NCBI RefSeq assembly: GCF_012396125.1
Contig: NZ_JAAXOX010000004.1
Location: forward strand, 124,001-188,000
Direction: 5' to 3'
DNA length: 64,000 bases
Source: Cellulomonas denverensis
GTDB taxonomy: Bacteria > Actinomycetota > Actinomycetes > Actinomycetales > Cellulomonadaceae
In this document: one piece after another, positions 1 to 8,497 of the stretch
Position numbering within the stretch: position 1 is the stretch's first letter
Layout: each line of letters starts with the position of its first letter
Position numbers and translations under genes: made by a program
The notes under the pieces: generated by a model
Database searches by the model: none
Told to the model about the DNA's origin: nothing
Seen by the model: the letters and a program-made list of their open reading frames with translations, nothing else

Positions 1-3000
1 AGCCGTCCTCCAGGTAGGTGAACCCACCGGCCGCGGTGGCGTCCGCGCCGTCGAGCTCGACCACCAGGTCGGCCGGACCCGCGGTGCCGGCCGGGGTGGT
101 GATCCGCAGGGTGGTGCCGGTGTTCGCCAGCACCGTGGCGGGGTCGCCACCGATCCGCACCGCGGTGGCCCCGGTGAGGCCGGTGCCCTCGATCGTGACC
201 TCGGTGCCGCCCGACGCCGGACCCTCGGCCGGGGTGATCGCGGTGATCTCCGGCCCCAGGTAGGCGAGCTGGCCGGCCACCTGCGCGCCGGCCGGGAACC
301 AGACGCTCACGGTGGCGGGGCCGGCGACCTCGGCGGACGGGACCGTGAAGGTGATCGCGGTGCCCTCGTCGTTCACCTGGACGTCGGTGGCGGCGCGACC
401 GCCGACCGTGACCCCGAAGGCGTTCTGCAGGCCGGTGCCGGTGACCGTGACCGGCACGCCGCCGGAGGTGGGCACCTGCTCCGGGGCGATCCCGGTGAAG
501 GTGGCCCCGGTGCCGTCGTCCAGGTAGGTGTACGACAGCGGCAGTGCGGCATCCGCGCCCGGGAACTGCACCACCACGTCCACCACACCGGGCTGGTGCG
601 CCGGGGCGGTGACCGTGAGCTCGGTGTCCGAGGCGGTCAGCACGGTGGCGGACTCGCCGCCGACCAGCACGGCCTCGGCCCCGGTGAGCCCGCTGCCGGA
701 CAGGGTCAGCGTGTTGCCGCCGGAGGTGATGCCGAAGGACGGGGACACCGCGGTCAGCTCCGGGGCGACCAGGGTGAGCTCCCCCGCGGCGACCGTGCCG
801 GCCGGGAACACCACCTCGACCGCCTGCGCACCGCCGGTCTCGCCGGGCGGCAGGGTGCCGGTGATCGCGGTGTCCGAGACGGTCAGGCCGGTCAGCGTGA
901 CTCCGCCGACGGTGACCGCGGTGGCGCCGCCGAGTCCGGTGCCGGTGACCGTGACCGTGCCGCCCGCGGTGGGCAGGGTGTCCGGGCTGAGCCCGGTGAC
1001 CTCGGCGCCCGACCCGTCGTCCAGGTAGGTGAAGGCGTCCGCGAGCGCCGCGTCGGCTCCGGGCAGCTCGACCAGCACGTCCACCGTCCCGGCGGGCAGC
1101 GCCGGGGTGGCCACCGTGATCGCCCCCGGACCGGTGACGGTCAGGCCGGTGGCGGCGGTCCCGGCGAAGGTCACGCCGGTGGCGCGCTCCAGGCCGGTGC
1201 CGGTCAGGGTGACGGTGGTGCCGCCGGAGACCGGGCCCTGCGCGGGGTCGAGGGCGTCCAGCGTGGGCGCCAGGTACTCCAGGTCACCGGCCGCGGCGTC
1301 ACCCAGCGGGAACTGGATCACCACCGGGGCGGCCCCCGGGGTCTCGGTGGCCGGTGCGGTGAAGGTGAGGCTCGACCCGTCGGCGGCGACCACGACGTCG
1401 GCGGCCGGTTCGCCGCCGACCAGGATCCCGGTGGCGCCGGACAGGCCGGAGCCGGTGATCGTCACCGTGGTGCCGCCTGCGGTCGGGACCTGGGCCGGGG
1501 TGAGCGAGTCGACACTCGCCGCGGTGCCGTCGGCCAGGTAGGTGAAGCCGCCCGGGACCCAGGAGTCGCCGCCCTCGTTGGTCAGGGTCAGCGTGACCGG
1601 CCCGGGGGCCGGGTGCGCCGGGCTGGTGACGGTGAGCGACCCGGCGGTGGGCGTGCCGACGATCGTGGCCGGCACGCCGTCGAACAGCACCTCGGTCACC
1701 GAGCCCAGGTTCGCGCCGGTCACGGTGACGGTGGTGCCGCCGGAGGTCGGGCCCTCGGCGGGGGTCACCGCGTCGACGGCCGCCACCCCCTCCAGCAGGA
1801 AGGCGAAGCCGCCGGCCGCGGTGACGTCCAGGCCGGGCAGCACCACGGTCAGGTCGACCAGGCCGGCCGCGTGCGCCGGGGTGGTGAAGGTCAGCTCGGT
1901 GTCCGAGGCCACGGTGAACGGGATCGACTCGCCGTCGAGCAGCAGGTCGGTCGCCCCGGTGAAGCCGGTGCCGGTCAGGGTGACGTCGGTGCCGCCCTCG
2001 TCCGGCCCCTGCGACGGGGTGACCGCCGTGATCGCCGGGGCGGCGTAGACCAGGGTGCCCGCGTCGAGCGTGCCCGCCGGGAAGACCAGTTGCACCGGGG
2101 CGGCCCCGGCGGTCTCGGTGGCGGGGACGGTCGCGGTCACCGTGGTGCCGTCCGGTGCGACGACCAGGTCGGTGGCGGTCTGCCCGCCGATGGTGAGTGC
2201 CGTGACCCCGTCCAGGCCGGAGCCGGTGACCGTGAGCGTGCCGCCGCCCGAGGTCGGGCTGGTCGCCGGGTCGATCCCGGTGACCGTGGCGCCGGTGCCG
2301 TCGGCCAGGTAGGTGAAGGCGTCCGGTGCGGTGGCGTCGGCGCCGGGCAGGACGGCGACCACGTCCACGGTGGCCGGGGCGTGCGCCGCGGTGGTGACCG
2401 TGAGGGTGGTGTCCGCCGGGGTGCCGACCACGGTGGCCGGGGCGCCGCCGATGGTGACCTCGGTGACCGGGGCCAGGCCGGTGCCGGTCAGGGTGAGCGT
2501 GGTGCCGCCGGCGGCCGGTCCGCTGTCCGGGTCGACCGCGGTGATCGCCGGGGTGGTGTAGTCGATCGTGCCCGCGCTGCGCTCACCTGCCGGGAACTGG
2601 ACCTGGACGGTCACCGGGCCCGCGGTCTCGGACGCCGGGGCGGTGGCGACCACGCTGTCCGCCGCCACGGACACCAGGGTCGCGGGGACCCCGTTCACGG
2701 TGACGCCGGTCGCCCCGGCCAGACCGGTGCCGGAGATGGTCAGCTCGGTCCCGCCGCTGGTCGGCACCGTGTCGGGGCTGATCCCGGTGATCGTGGCCTG
2801 CGACCCGTCGTCCAGGTAGGTGTACTGCCCGGGGGCGGTGGTGGTGCCGCCGGTGCCGGAGAGCACCACGTCGACCGGGCCCGGGGCGTGTGCCAGGGTG
2901 GTCACGGTGAGCGACGTCGCGGTCGGGGTGCCGACGATCGTCGCGGCCGTGCCGCCGAAGGTCACCGCGGTCACCGCTGCCAGGTTGCTGCCGGCGAACG

Positions 3001-4291
3001 TGACCGTGGTGCCACCGGCCGCCACACCCTGCGCCGGGGTGAAGCCGGTGATGATCGGCGCGGTCGGGGTGACGTAGGTGAAGCCGTCGGCGATCGTCGC
3101 GTCCGCGCCGGGCAGCACGGCGGTCACCGCCACCGCTCCGGCCGGGCGGGCGGGGGTGGTCACGGTGATCGAGGTGTCGGTGGGCGCGCCGACGATCGTC
3201 CCGGCCGTGCCGCCGAAGCTGACCCCGGTGGCGCCGAGCAGTCCGGTGCCGGTCAGCGTGACCTGCGTGCCGCCGGCGGTGCTGCCCTGCGGCGGGCTGA
3301 CCGCGGTGATCGCCGGGGCGACGTAGGTGAAGGTCCCCGCGGTCAGGTTGCCGGTCGGGCGCAGCACGCTGACCGGGACGGCGCCGGTGGTCTCGGAGGC
3401 CGGGGCGATCGCGGTGACCGAGCTGCCGTCGGCGGCGGCGGTGACCCCGGTGGCCGGGACGCCGCCGAAGGTGACGCCGGTGGTGTTCTGCAGCCCGGCG
3501 CCGGTGATGGTCACGGTGGTGCCACCGCGGGTCGGGCCGGAGGACGGGCTCAGGCTGCTCGCGGCGGCGTTCGGGGCGGTGCAGCTCGCGCTGGCGAGCT
3601 GGACGGTGCCGAGGTTCAGGGTGGTGGGCAGGCCGACCGTGGCGGTCAGGGTCAGGGAGACCAGCACCGCGGTGGCGGTCGCACCGGTGGCGGTGGTGGT
3701 GGTGATCTGCTGGGCGGTGGCGGCCAGGCGCGCACCGACCAGCCCGGCGACGTTGACCGCCGCCGAGACGCTGACCGTCGGCGTGGCGGCGTTCAGCGTG
3801 ACCGCCTGGCCGAGCAGGACCAGGTTGGTCACCGAGGCGCTGGAGGTCGGGGTACCGCCGGCCGGGCAGATCGCCTGCGCCCGGACCACCCCGGTCTGCA
3901 CGGCGTTGATGCCGAGCACCCCGATGGTCACCCCGGCGATCTCGGCGGAGGCCGAGGACTGGGTGGCGGTCCGGGTCGCGGTGATGTCGGTCACCGTGCC
4001 GCCCGCGGTCACGCCGATGCCGGTGCCGAGCACGGCGCCCACGTCCAGGATGCCGGTGCTGCTGGTGCCGCCCGCCGCCGGGGCGACCGCGGTGCCGACC
4101 GTGCCGGAGAGGTTGACCAGCGGCACACCCAGCAGGTTCGCGTTCAGGCCGAGCGTGACGCCACTGGCGTTCGCGTCGCCGGGCGCCGCCCTGGACGGTT
4201 GTGGGGTCAGCACGACCCACACGAATGCCAGCACTACCGCAACCGCCGCGGAAAGCGCCTTCCAGGCGCGCGACGACGTCACACCCACCAT
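1..4291 (-). CDS. Large secreted IPT/TIG-repeat surface protein (3' end beyond window)
   Basis: Partial gene: about 1430 codons are visible and the frame stays open past position 1. The ATG at 4291 follows a GGGGG-type ribosome site. Residues 1-36 form a signal peptide (basic start, hydrophobic core, cleavage near SRA-AP). Residues about 37-235 are a Thr/Ala/Val-rich beta domain with two cysteines, resembling 'choice-of-anchor' type N-terminal regions. From about residue 235 onward there are 14 IPT/TIG immunoglobulin-like repeats of about 85 residues, each with a G(G/S)T-VT-TG core and ending in an FTYL/FTYV-like strand. TIG arrays build extended stalks in secreted adhesins and cell-wall proteins. 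The anchor and any catalytic domain are outside the window. The plus-strand open frames opposite it, one of 1245 codons, are GC-driven shadows. Role as an adhesin is inference. Confidence 0.85.
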   Translation of the reverse strand, partial: MVGVTSSRAWKALSAAVAVVLAFVWVVLTPQPSRAAPGDANASGVTLGLNANLLGVPLVNLSGTVGTAVAPAAGGTSSTGILDVGAVLGTGIGVTAGGTVTDITATRTATQSSASAEIAGVTIGVLGINAVQTGVVRAQAICPAGGTPTSSASVTNLVLLGQAVTLNAATPTVSVSAAVNVAGLVGARLAATAQQITTTTATGATATAVLVSLTLTATVGLPTTLNLGTVQLASASCTAPNAAASSLSPSSGPTRGGTTVTITGAGLQNTTGVTFGGVPATGVTAAADGSSVTAIAPASETTGAVPVSVLRPTGNLTAGTFTYVAPAITAVSPPQGSTAGGTQVTLTGTGLLGATGVSFGGTAGTIVGAPTDTSITVTTPARPAGAVAVTAVLPGADATIADGFTYVTPTAPIITGFTPAQGVAAGGTTVTFAGSNLAAVTAVTFGGTAATIVGTPTATSLTVTTLAHAPGPVDVVLSGTGGTTTAPGQYTYLDDGSQATITGISPDTVPTSGGTELTISGTGLAGATGVTVNGVPATLVSVAADSVVATAPASETAGPVTVQVQFPAGERSAGTIDYTTPAITAVDPDSGPAAGGTTLTLTGTGLAPVTEVTIGGAPATVVGTPADTTLTVTTAAHAPATVDVVAVLPGADATAPDAFTYLADGTGATVTGIDPATSPTSGGGTLTVTGSGLDGVTALTIGGQTATDLVVAPDGTTVTATVPATETAGAAPVQLVFPAGTLDAGTLVYAAPAITAVTPSQGPDEGGTDVTLTGTGFTGATDLLLDGESIPFTVASDTELTFTTPAHAAGLVDLTVVLPGLDVTAAGGFAFLLEGVAAVDAVTPAEGPTSGGTTVTVTGANLGSVTEVLFDGVPATIVGTPTAGSLTVTSPAHPAPGPVTLTLTNEGGDSWVPGGFTYLADGTAASVDSLTPAQVPTAGGTTVTITGSGLSGATGILVGGEPAADVVVAADGSSLTFTAPATETPGAAPVVIQFPLGDAAAGDLEYLAPTLDALDPAQGPVSGGTTVTLTGTGLERATGVTFAGTAATGLTVTGPGAITVATPALPAGTVDVLVELPGADAALADAFTYLDDGSGAEVTGLSPDTLPTAGGTVTVTGTGLGGATAVTVGGVTLTGLTVSDTAITGTLPPGETGGAQAVEVVFPAGTVAAGELTLVAPELTAVSPSFGITSGGNTLTLSGSGLTGAEAVLVGGESATVLTASDTELTVTAPAHQPGVVDVVVQFPGADAALPLSYTYLDDGTGATFTGIAPEQVPTSGGVPVTVTGTGLQNAFGVTVGGRAATDVQVNDEGTAITFTVPSAEVAGPATVSVWFPAGAQVAGQLAYLGPEITAITPAEGPASGGTEVTIEGTGLTGATAVRIGGDPATVLANTGTTLRITTPAGTAGPADLVVELDGADATAAGGFTYLEDG
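14..3590 (-). repeat. Array of 14 TIG repeats with two alternating subtypes
   Basis: Repeat boundaries fall near 3323, 3074, 2815, 2558, 2307, 2042, 1797, 1537, 1270, 1021, 766, 522, 259 and 14, an average of about 255 bp. Two end types can be told apart. Type A ends like PGADA-(I/L)AD-FTYLDDG. Type B ends like FPAG-xxAG-xxYxAPxIT. Read from the N-terminus the order is B A A B A B A A B A B A B A. The near-alternation suggests growth by duplicating two-repeat units. Confidence 0.75.
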
Positions 4292-4612
4292 GTCCGTACC
4301 CCCTGCGAAGCGACATCGATCGCTACGGATTGATCAGTGGACGCATTGGACACATGGCCGCCGACACGCCGCCATCCGTGCCCACAGCACGAACAGCCCG
4401 TTTGCGGACGAATCGGACATCGGACTATTCGGACCGGCTGAGTGGGTATGAGTGTTACTGCTGGTCACCGCCACTCACCCGAGAGAGGTCACGATTCAGT
4501 CACGGATCGTCCGACCTGTCCGGAATGCGCGGTCCCGCCTGAGCCGGACGGGTGATCCGCCGGCCCTCGCCTCGCCGTGCGGAACCACCGGGCCGCCCGA
4601 ATACTGCCTGAC
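4292..4612. promoter_or_regulatory. Divergent intergenic region (surface protein / permease)
   Basis: About 320 bp separate the two divergent start codons, so both promoters should lie here. On plus, an AATACT hexamer ends 7 nt before the permease ATG and could be a -10 for a nearly leaderless transcript. On minus, a GGGGG ribosome site precedes the surface-protein ATG. No gene is supported in the gap. Confidence 0.4.
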
Positions 4613-5920
4613 ATGTCCGAGAGCACCACCGGCCTGCGCCGCGCCGTCACCGGCCCCCTGCTGTTCCTGTTCATCCTGGGCGATGTCCTGGGCGCCGGCG
4701 TCTACGCCCTGGTCGGCGAGCTGGCCGTCGAGGCGGGCGGGGCGGTCTGGCTGCCGCTGATCGTCGCGCTGCTGATGGCGCTGCTCACCGCGGCCTCCTA
4801 CGCCGAGCTGGTGACCAAGTACCCGCAGGCCGGCGGCTCGGCGGTGTTCGCCCAGCGCGCCTTCGGCAGCCCGCTGGTGTCGTTCCTGGTCGGCTTCTGC
4901 ATGCTCGCGGCCGGGGTCACCTCCGCCGCGGGGCTGTCGCTGGCGTTCGCCGGGGACTACCTCGGCGCGTTCTGGGACGTGCCGGCGGTGCCCGCGGCCC
5001 TGGTGTTCCTGGCCCTGATCGCCGCCCTGAACGCCCGGGGAATCAAGGAGTCACTGGGCGCGAACGTCGTGATGACCGTGATCGAGGTCAGCGGTCTGCT
5101 GCTGGTGGTGGTGCTCGGCGCGATCGTGATGGGCCGCGGCGAGGGCGACCTCGGCCGGTTGGCCGAGCTGCCCGCGGAGACCTCCTGGGGGATGGCCGCA
5201 CTGGGCGGTGCGCTGATCGCGTTCTACTCCTTCGTCGGCTTCGAGACCTCGGCGAACCTGGCCGAGGAGGTCACCGACGTCCGCCGGGTCTACCCGCGCG
5301 CACTGTTCGGCGCCCTGATCGCCGCCGGGGTGATCTACGTCCTGGTCGGCATCGTCGCACCGGCGGTGGTCTCCCCCGAGACACTCTCCGGGTCGAGCGG
5401 ACCGCTGCTGGAGGTGGTCCGCGCGGCCGGGGGCGTGCCGCTGCAGCTGTTCTCGGTGATCGCGCTGATCGCGGTCGCCAATGGCGCGCTGCTCACCATG
5501 ATCATGGCCAGCCGGCTCGCCTACGGGATGGCCCGCGAGGGTCTGCTGCCCGCCGCCCTGGGCCGGGTGCTCCCGCACCGCCGCACGCCGTGGGTGGCGA
5601 TCGTCGTCACCACCGCGGTCGCGATGCTGCTCGCGGCGACCGGCTCGCTGGTCGACCTGGCCTCGACCGTGGTGCTGCTCCTGTTGTTCGTCTTCCTCAG
5701 CACGAATGTCGCGGTGCTGGTGCTGCGCCGGGACCCGGTGGACCGGCCGCACTTCCGGGTGTGGACGCCGGTCCCGGTGCTGGCCGCGGCGACCTGCCTC
5801 GGGCTGCTGACCCAGCAGGAGGCGCGACACTGGGCACTGGCCGGGGTATTGATGGCCGTGGGTCTGGTGCTGTACCTGGTGACCCGGCGGTTCTCCCGGC
5901 CGGTGCCGTCTGGGGAATAA
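4613..5920 (+). CDS. APC-superfamily amino-acid permease
   Basis: A 435-residue integral membrane protein of the amino acid-polyamine-organocation family. It begins with the family-typical first helix motif GDVLGAGVYALVGE, has a TM6-like segment with the FxxFVGFE pattern, and shows about 12 hydrophobic helices, as usual for the family. It should act in the cytoplasmic membrane as a proton-coupled amino acid or amine carrier; the substrate cannot be read from sequence. An upstream in-frame ATG at 4577 exists, but 4613 fits the family start (MSESTTGLRR) and lies 7 nt after a -10-like AATACT, suggesting leaderless expression. The gene stands alone before the flavin monooxygenase pair. Confidence 0.85.
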   Translation: MSESTTGLRRAVTGPLLFLFILGDVLGAGVYALVGELAVEAGGAVWLPLIVALLMALLTAASYAELVTKYPQAGGSAVFAQRAFGSPLVSFLVGFCMLAAGVTSAAGLSLAFAGDYLGAFWDVPAVPAALVFLALIAALNARGIKESLGANVVMTVIEVSGLLLVVVLGAIVMGRGEGDLGRLAELPAETSWGMAALGGALIAFYSFVGFETSANLAEEVTDVRRVYPRALFGALIAAGVIYVLVGIVAPAVVSPETLSGSSGPLLEVVRAAGGVPLQLFSVIALIAVANGALLTMIMASRLAYGMAREGLLPAALGRVLPHRRTPWVAIVVTTAVAMLLAATGSLVDLASTVVLLLLFVFLSTNVAVLVLRRDPVDRPHFRVWTPVPVLAAATCLGLLTQQEARHWALAGVLMAVGLVLYLVTRRFSRPVPSGE

Positions 5921-5946
5921 GTCCTAGACCGGCCTCGTTGGAGCGC

Positions 5947-5970
5947 AAGTACATGCAAACGCATCGACTT
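5947..5970. promoter_or_regulatory. 24-bp palindrome, probable operator upstream of the LLM pair
   Basis: Arms AAGTxxATGC and GCATxxACTT are separated by 4 bases, immediately before the ribosome site of the LLM oxidoreductase. The GCAT-type core resembles operators of MarR-type redox regulators. No such regulator is encoded nearby, so its protein partner is unknown. Confidence 0.5.
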
Positions 5971-5988
5971 TGATCCCAGGAGTAGGCC

Positions 5989-7164
5989 ATGCAGTTCGGA
6001 GTCTTCACGGTCAGCGACATCACCCCTGACCCCCACACCGGCCGGACCCCCGACGACACCGAGCGGGTCCGCAACATCCTGGCGATCGCCGAGCACGCGG
6101 ACGAGGTCGGCCTGGACGTCTTCGCCACCGGCGAGCACCACAACCCGCCGTTCGTCGCGTCCTCCCCCACCACGATGCTCGGCTACCTGGCCGCCCGGAC
6201 CAAGCACATCACCCTGTCCACCGCGACCACGCTGATCACCACCAACGACCCGGTCCGCCTGGCCGAGGAGTACGCCATGCTCCAGGTGATCTCCGACGGA
6301 CGGATGGACCTGATGATGGGCCGCGGCAACACCGGCCCGGTGTACCCCTGGTTCGGCCAGGACATCCGCCAGGGCATCCCGCTGGCGATCGAGAACTACG
6401 CGCTGCTGCGCCGGCTGTGGACCGAGGACGTCGTCAACTGGGAGGGCAAGTTCCGCACCCCACTGCAGGGCTTCACCTCGACGCCCCGCCCGCTGGACGG
6501 TGTCCCGCCGTTCGTGTGGCACGGCTCGATCCGCTCCCCCGAGATCGCCGAGCAGGCCGCGTTCTACGGCGACGGCTTCTTCCACAACAACATCTTCTGG
6601 CCGATGAGCCACACCAAGCAGATGGTCCAGTTCTACCGCCAGCGCTTCGAGCACTACGGCCACGGCCGGGCGGACCAGGCGATCGTCGGGCTCGGCGGCC
6701 AGGTGTTCATGCGCAAGAACTCCCAGGACGCGGTGAACGAGTTCCGGCCCTACTTCGACGTCGCACCGGTCTACGGCCACGGGCCCTCGCTGGAGGAGTT
6801 CGCCGACCAGACCCCGCTGACCGTCGGCTCGCCGCAGCAGGTGATCGACCGCTACGCCGCCATGCGGCACGAGGTCGGGCACTACCAGCGCCAGCTGTTC
6901 CTGATCGACCACGCCGGCCTGCCGCTGAAGACCGTGTTCGAGCAGATGGACATCCTGGCCGGAGAGGTCGTGCCGGTGCTGCGCAAGGAGATGGAGTCCG
7001 ACCGCCCGGCCGACGTGCCCTCCGACCCGCCGAGCCACGCCGACCGCGTCGCCGCCGCCCGGGCCGCCGGACAGGTGCGCGAGCAGCAGGCCGCGGCCGC
7101 CGACCACTGGACCGGCAAGACCGCCGAGAACGACATGGACGCCGCTGACGCGGTGACCCGCTGA
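5989..7164 (+). CDS. LLM-class flavin-dependent oxidoreductase, CE1758 family
   Basis: A 391-residue luciferase-like monooxygenase. It opens with the beta strand MQFGVFTVSDI and has the TGEHH motif at about residues 44-48, then the barrel features TATTLITTNDPVRLAEE and the GRGNTGP flavin-site loop, all typical of this TIM-barrel family. It should oxidise an unknown substrate using reduced FMN and O2. The next gene, 14 bp downstream, encodes the matching FMN reductase, and this LLM-reductase pairing is the hallmark of the CE1758/CE1759 families. An AGGAG ribosome site precedes the ATG. The C-terminal 40 residues are charged and Ala-rich. The upstream palindrome at 5947-5970 suggests regulated expression. 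Confidence 0.88.
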   Translation: MQFGVFTVSDITPDPHTGRTPDDTERVRNILAIAEHADEVGLDVFATGEHHNPPFVASSPTTMLGYLAARTKHITLSTATTLITTNDPVRLAEEYAMLQVISDGRMDLMMGRGNTGPVYPWFGQDIRQGIPLAIENYALLRRLWTEDVVNWEGKFRTPLQGFTSTPRPLDGVPPFVWHGSIRSPEIAEQAAFYGDGFFHNNIFWPMSHTKQMVQFYRQRFEHYGHGRADQAIVGLGGQVFMRKNSQDAVNEFRPYFDVAPVYGHGPSLEEFADQTPLTVGSPQQVIDRYAAMRHEVGHYQRQLFLIDHAGLPLKTVFEQMDILAGEVVPVLRKEMESDRPADVPSDPPSHADRVAAARAAGQVREQQAAAADHWTGKTAENDMDAADAVTR

Positions 7165-7178
7165 GGAGAATCACCACC

Positions 7179-7805
7179 ATGACCGCACGCCGCATCGTCG
7201 CCATCTCGGCCGGGTTGTCCCAGCCGTCCTCCACCCGCCTGCTCGCCGACCGCCTGGCCGAGTCCACCCGCGCCGCGCTGGCCGGGCAGGGGGTCGAGGC
7301 CGAGGTCCAGGTGATCGAACTCCGAGACGTCGCGCACGACATCATCAACGCCATGCTCACCGGCGGGGTGGCCAGCACCGCCCTCACCGAGGTGATCGAC
7401 GCGGTGACCGGCGCGGACGGCCTGATCGCCGTCACCCCGCTGTTCACCACCACGTACTCCGGGCTGTTCAAGAGCTTCATCGACATCCTGGACAAGGACG
7501 CGATCACCGGGCTGCCCGTCCTGCTCGGTGCGACCGGCGGCACCCCCCGGCACTCGCTCGCCCTGGAGTACTCGGTCCGCCCGCTGTTCACCTACCTGCG
7601 GGCCGACGTCGCCACCACCAGCGTGTTCGCCGCCACCGACGACTGGGCCGCCGGCAGCACCGCGGGCGAGCCCAGCCCGCTGCCCACCCGGATCGAGCGC
7701 GCCGGTGCGGAACTCGCCCGCACCGTCGCCGCCCGCGCACCCCGGACCACCACCGACCCGTTCGCCGGCACGCCCGACTTCGCCAGCCTCCTCGGCGGCA
7801 ACTGA
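7179..7805 (+). CDS. LLM-partnered NAD(P)H:FMN reductase, CE1759 family
   Basis: A 208-residue flavodoxin-like protein. The N-terminus has the ISAGLSQPSSTRLLADRL nucleotide-binding loop, and TPLFTTTYSGLFKSFID near residues 86-102 matches the NADPH-dependent FMN reductase signature. It should supply FMNH2 to the LLM oxidoreductase encoded just upstream. The spacing is 14 bp with a GAGGAGA ribosome site, so the two are surely co-transcribed. The C-terminal tail carries the family's Pro/Ala-rich segment. Physiological substrate of the pair is unknown; in other actinomycetes such pairs are suspected in sulfur or redox metabolism, which is only inference here. Confidence 0.87.
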   Translation: MTARRIVAISAGLSQPSSTRLLADRLAESTRAALAGQGVEAEVQVIELRDVAHDIINAMLTGGVASTALTEVIDAVTGADGLIAVTPLFTTTYSGLFKSFIDILDKDAITGLPVLLGATGGTPRHSLALEYSVRPLFTYLRADVATTSVFAATDDWAAGSTAGEPSPLPTRIERAGAELARTVAARAPRTTTDPFAGTPDFASLLGGN

Positions 7806-7897
7806 CCGCGGGCCGGGCGGCCGGCTCACCGGGCCGCCCCGCGCGGCCCCGCCGCGTCAAGCCCACACACGACTGCTCACCCCGGTCCCAGCGGCCA

Positions 7898-8052
7898 CCG
7901 AGGGCGCAGTTCCCGTTGCCCGGACCACCCCCGGACCAACCCGAACTGCGCCCTCGGCGCTGCCCGGGGCTGGCTCGGCCCGCTCCCGCGCCCACGAACG
8001 CGGAGAAGCTGCCGCCCGAATCGCCCGAACCGCAGCAACTTCTTCGCACTCG
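7898..8052. repeat. Intergenic element, copy 1 (hairpin plus conserved tail)
   Basis: Starts with a perfect 15-bp inverted repeat, CCGAGGGCGCAGTTC at 7898-7912 and its complement at 7943-7957, with a 30-nt loop. It continues through a second weak dyad (GAAGCTGC ... GCAGCAACTTC) to about 8052. Copy 2 begins 335 bp downstream in the same orientation. Confidence 0.7.
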
Positions 8053-8232
8053 TCAGGCAGGCGGGTGGGCTGACGCCGGGGCACAAGCGACCAGGGCCTC
8101 GCGGGCCGGCGCCGTGCCCCCGGCCCGGGCCCGGGCCCGTCAGTCGCGGGCCAGGCGCAGCCTCGCCCCGCGTCCGGCCGAAACCCAGCCCCAGCGCGCC
8201 CTCGCGAACGCCCCACTGCCCCCACCCGCGCG

Positions 8233-8388
8233 CGAGGGCGCAGTTCCCGTTGCCCAAATCACCCCCGGGACCAACGCGAACTGCGCCCTCGGCGCTGTCC
8301 AGAACCGACCCGGCCCGCTCCCGCGCCCACGAATGCGGAGAAACTGCCGCCCTAATCGCCCGAACCGCAGCAACTTCTTCGCACTCGA
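8233..8388. repeat. Intergenic element, copy 2
   Basis: Direct repeat of the element at 7898. Its arms are 14 bp, at 8233-8246 and 8278-8291. The loop and tail differ from copy 1 at scattered bases, while both arms and the tail CGAACCGCAGCAACTTCTTC are unchanged. Conservation of pairing segments over loops suggests a structured mobile or regulatory repeat rather than chance. Confidence 0.7.
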
Positions 8389-8497
8389 CGCACAGCCGCG
8401 CGGGCTGGCCCCGGGGCACACGCCGCGACCAGGGCCCGGCCGGCCGGCGCTGTCGCGGGCCGGCGCCGGGCGCCCGGCTGGGCCCGGCCCGGGCCCG

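Larger units (their letters stand above)
7806..8497. other. 692-bp gene-free region with duplicated hairpin element
   Basis: No open frame here has coding character: the long frames on both strands translate the same repeat and match no family. The region holds two copies of a ~155-bp element, annotated separately, and lies between convergent genes (FMN reductase on plus, phytochrome-phosphatase on minus). Confidence 0.7.

Noticed and set aside
596..4333. A 1245-codon plus-strand open frame opposite the TIG protein, plus a 577-codon minus frame
   Set aside because: Composition is Arg/Gly/Ala/Asp-only low complexity with no domain. They follow from GC bias and the repeat structure of the real gene in another frame.
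7857..8421. Minus-strand frames of 122, 180 and 93 codons in the 7.8-8.4 kb region
   Set aside because: Their similar translations merely reflect the duplicated DNA element; frames are Arg/Ala/Gly-rich with no start signals.
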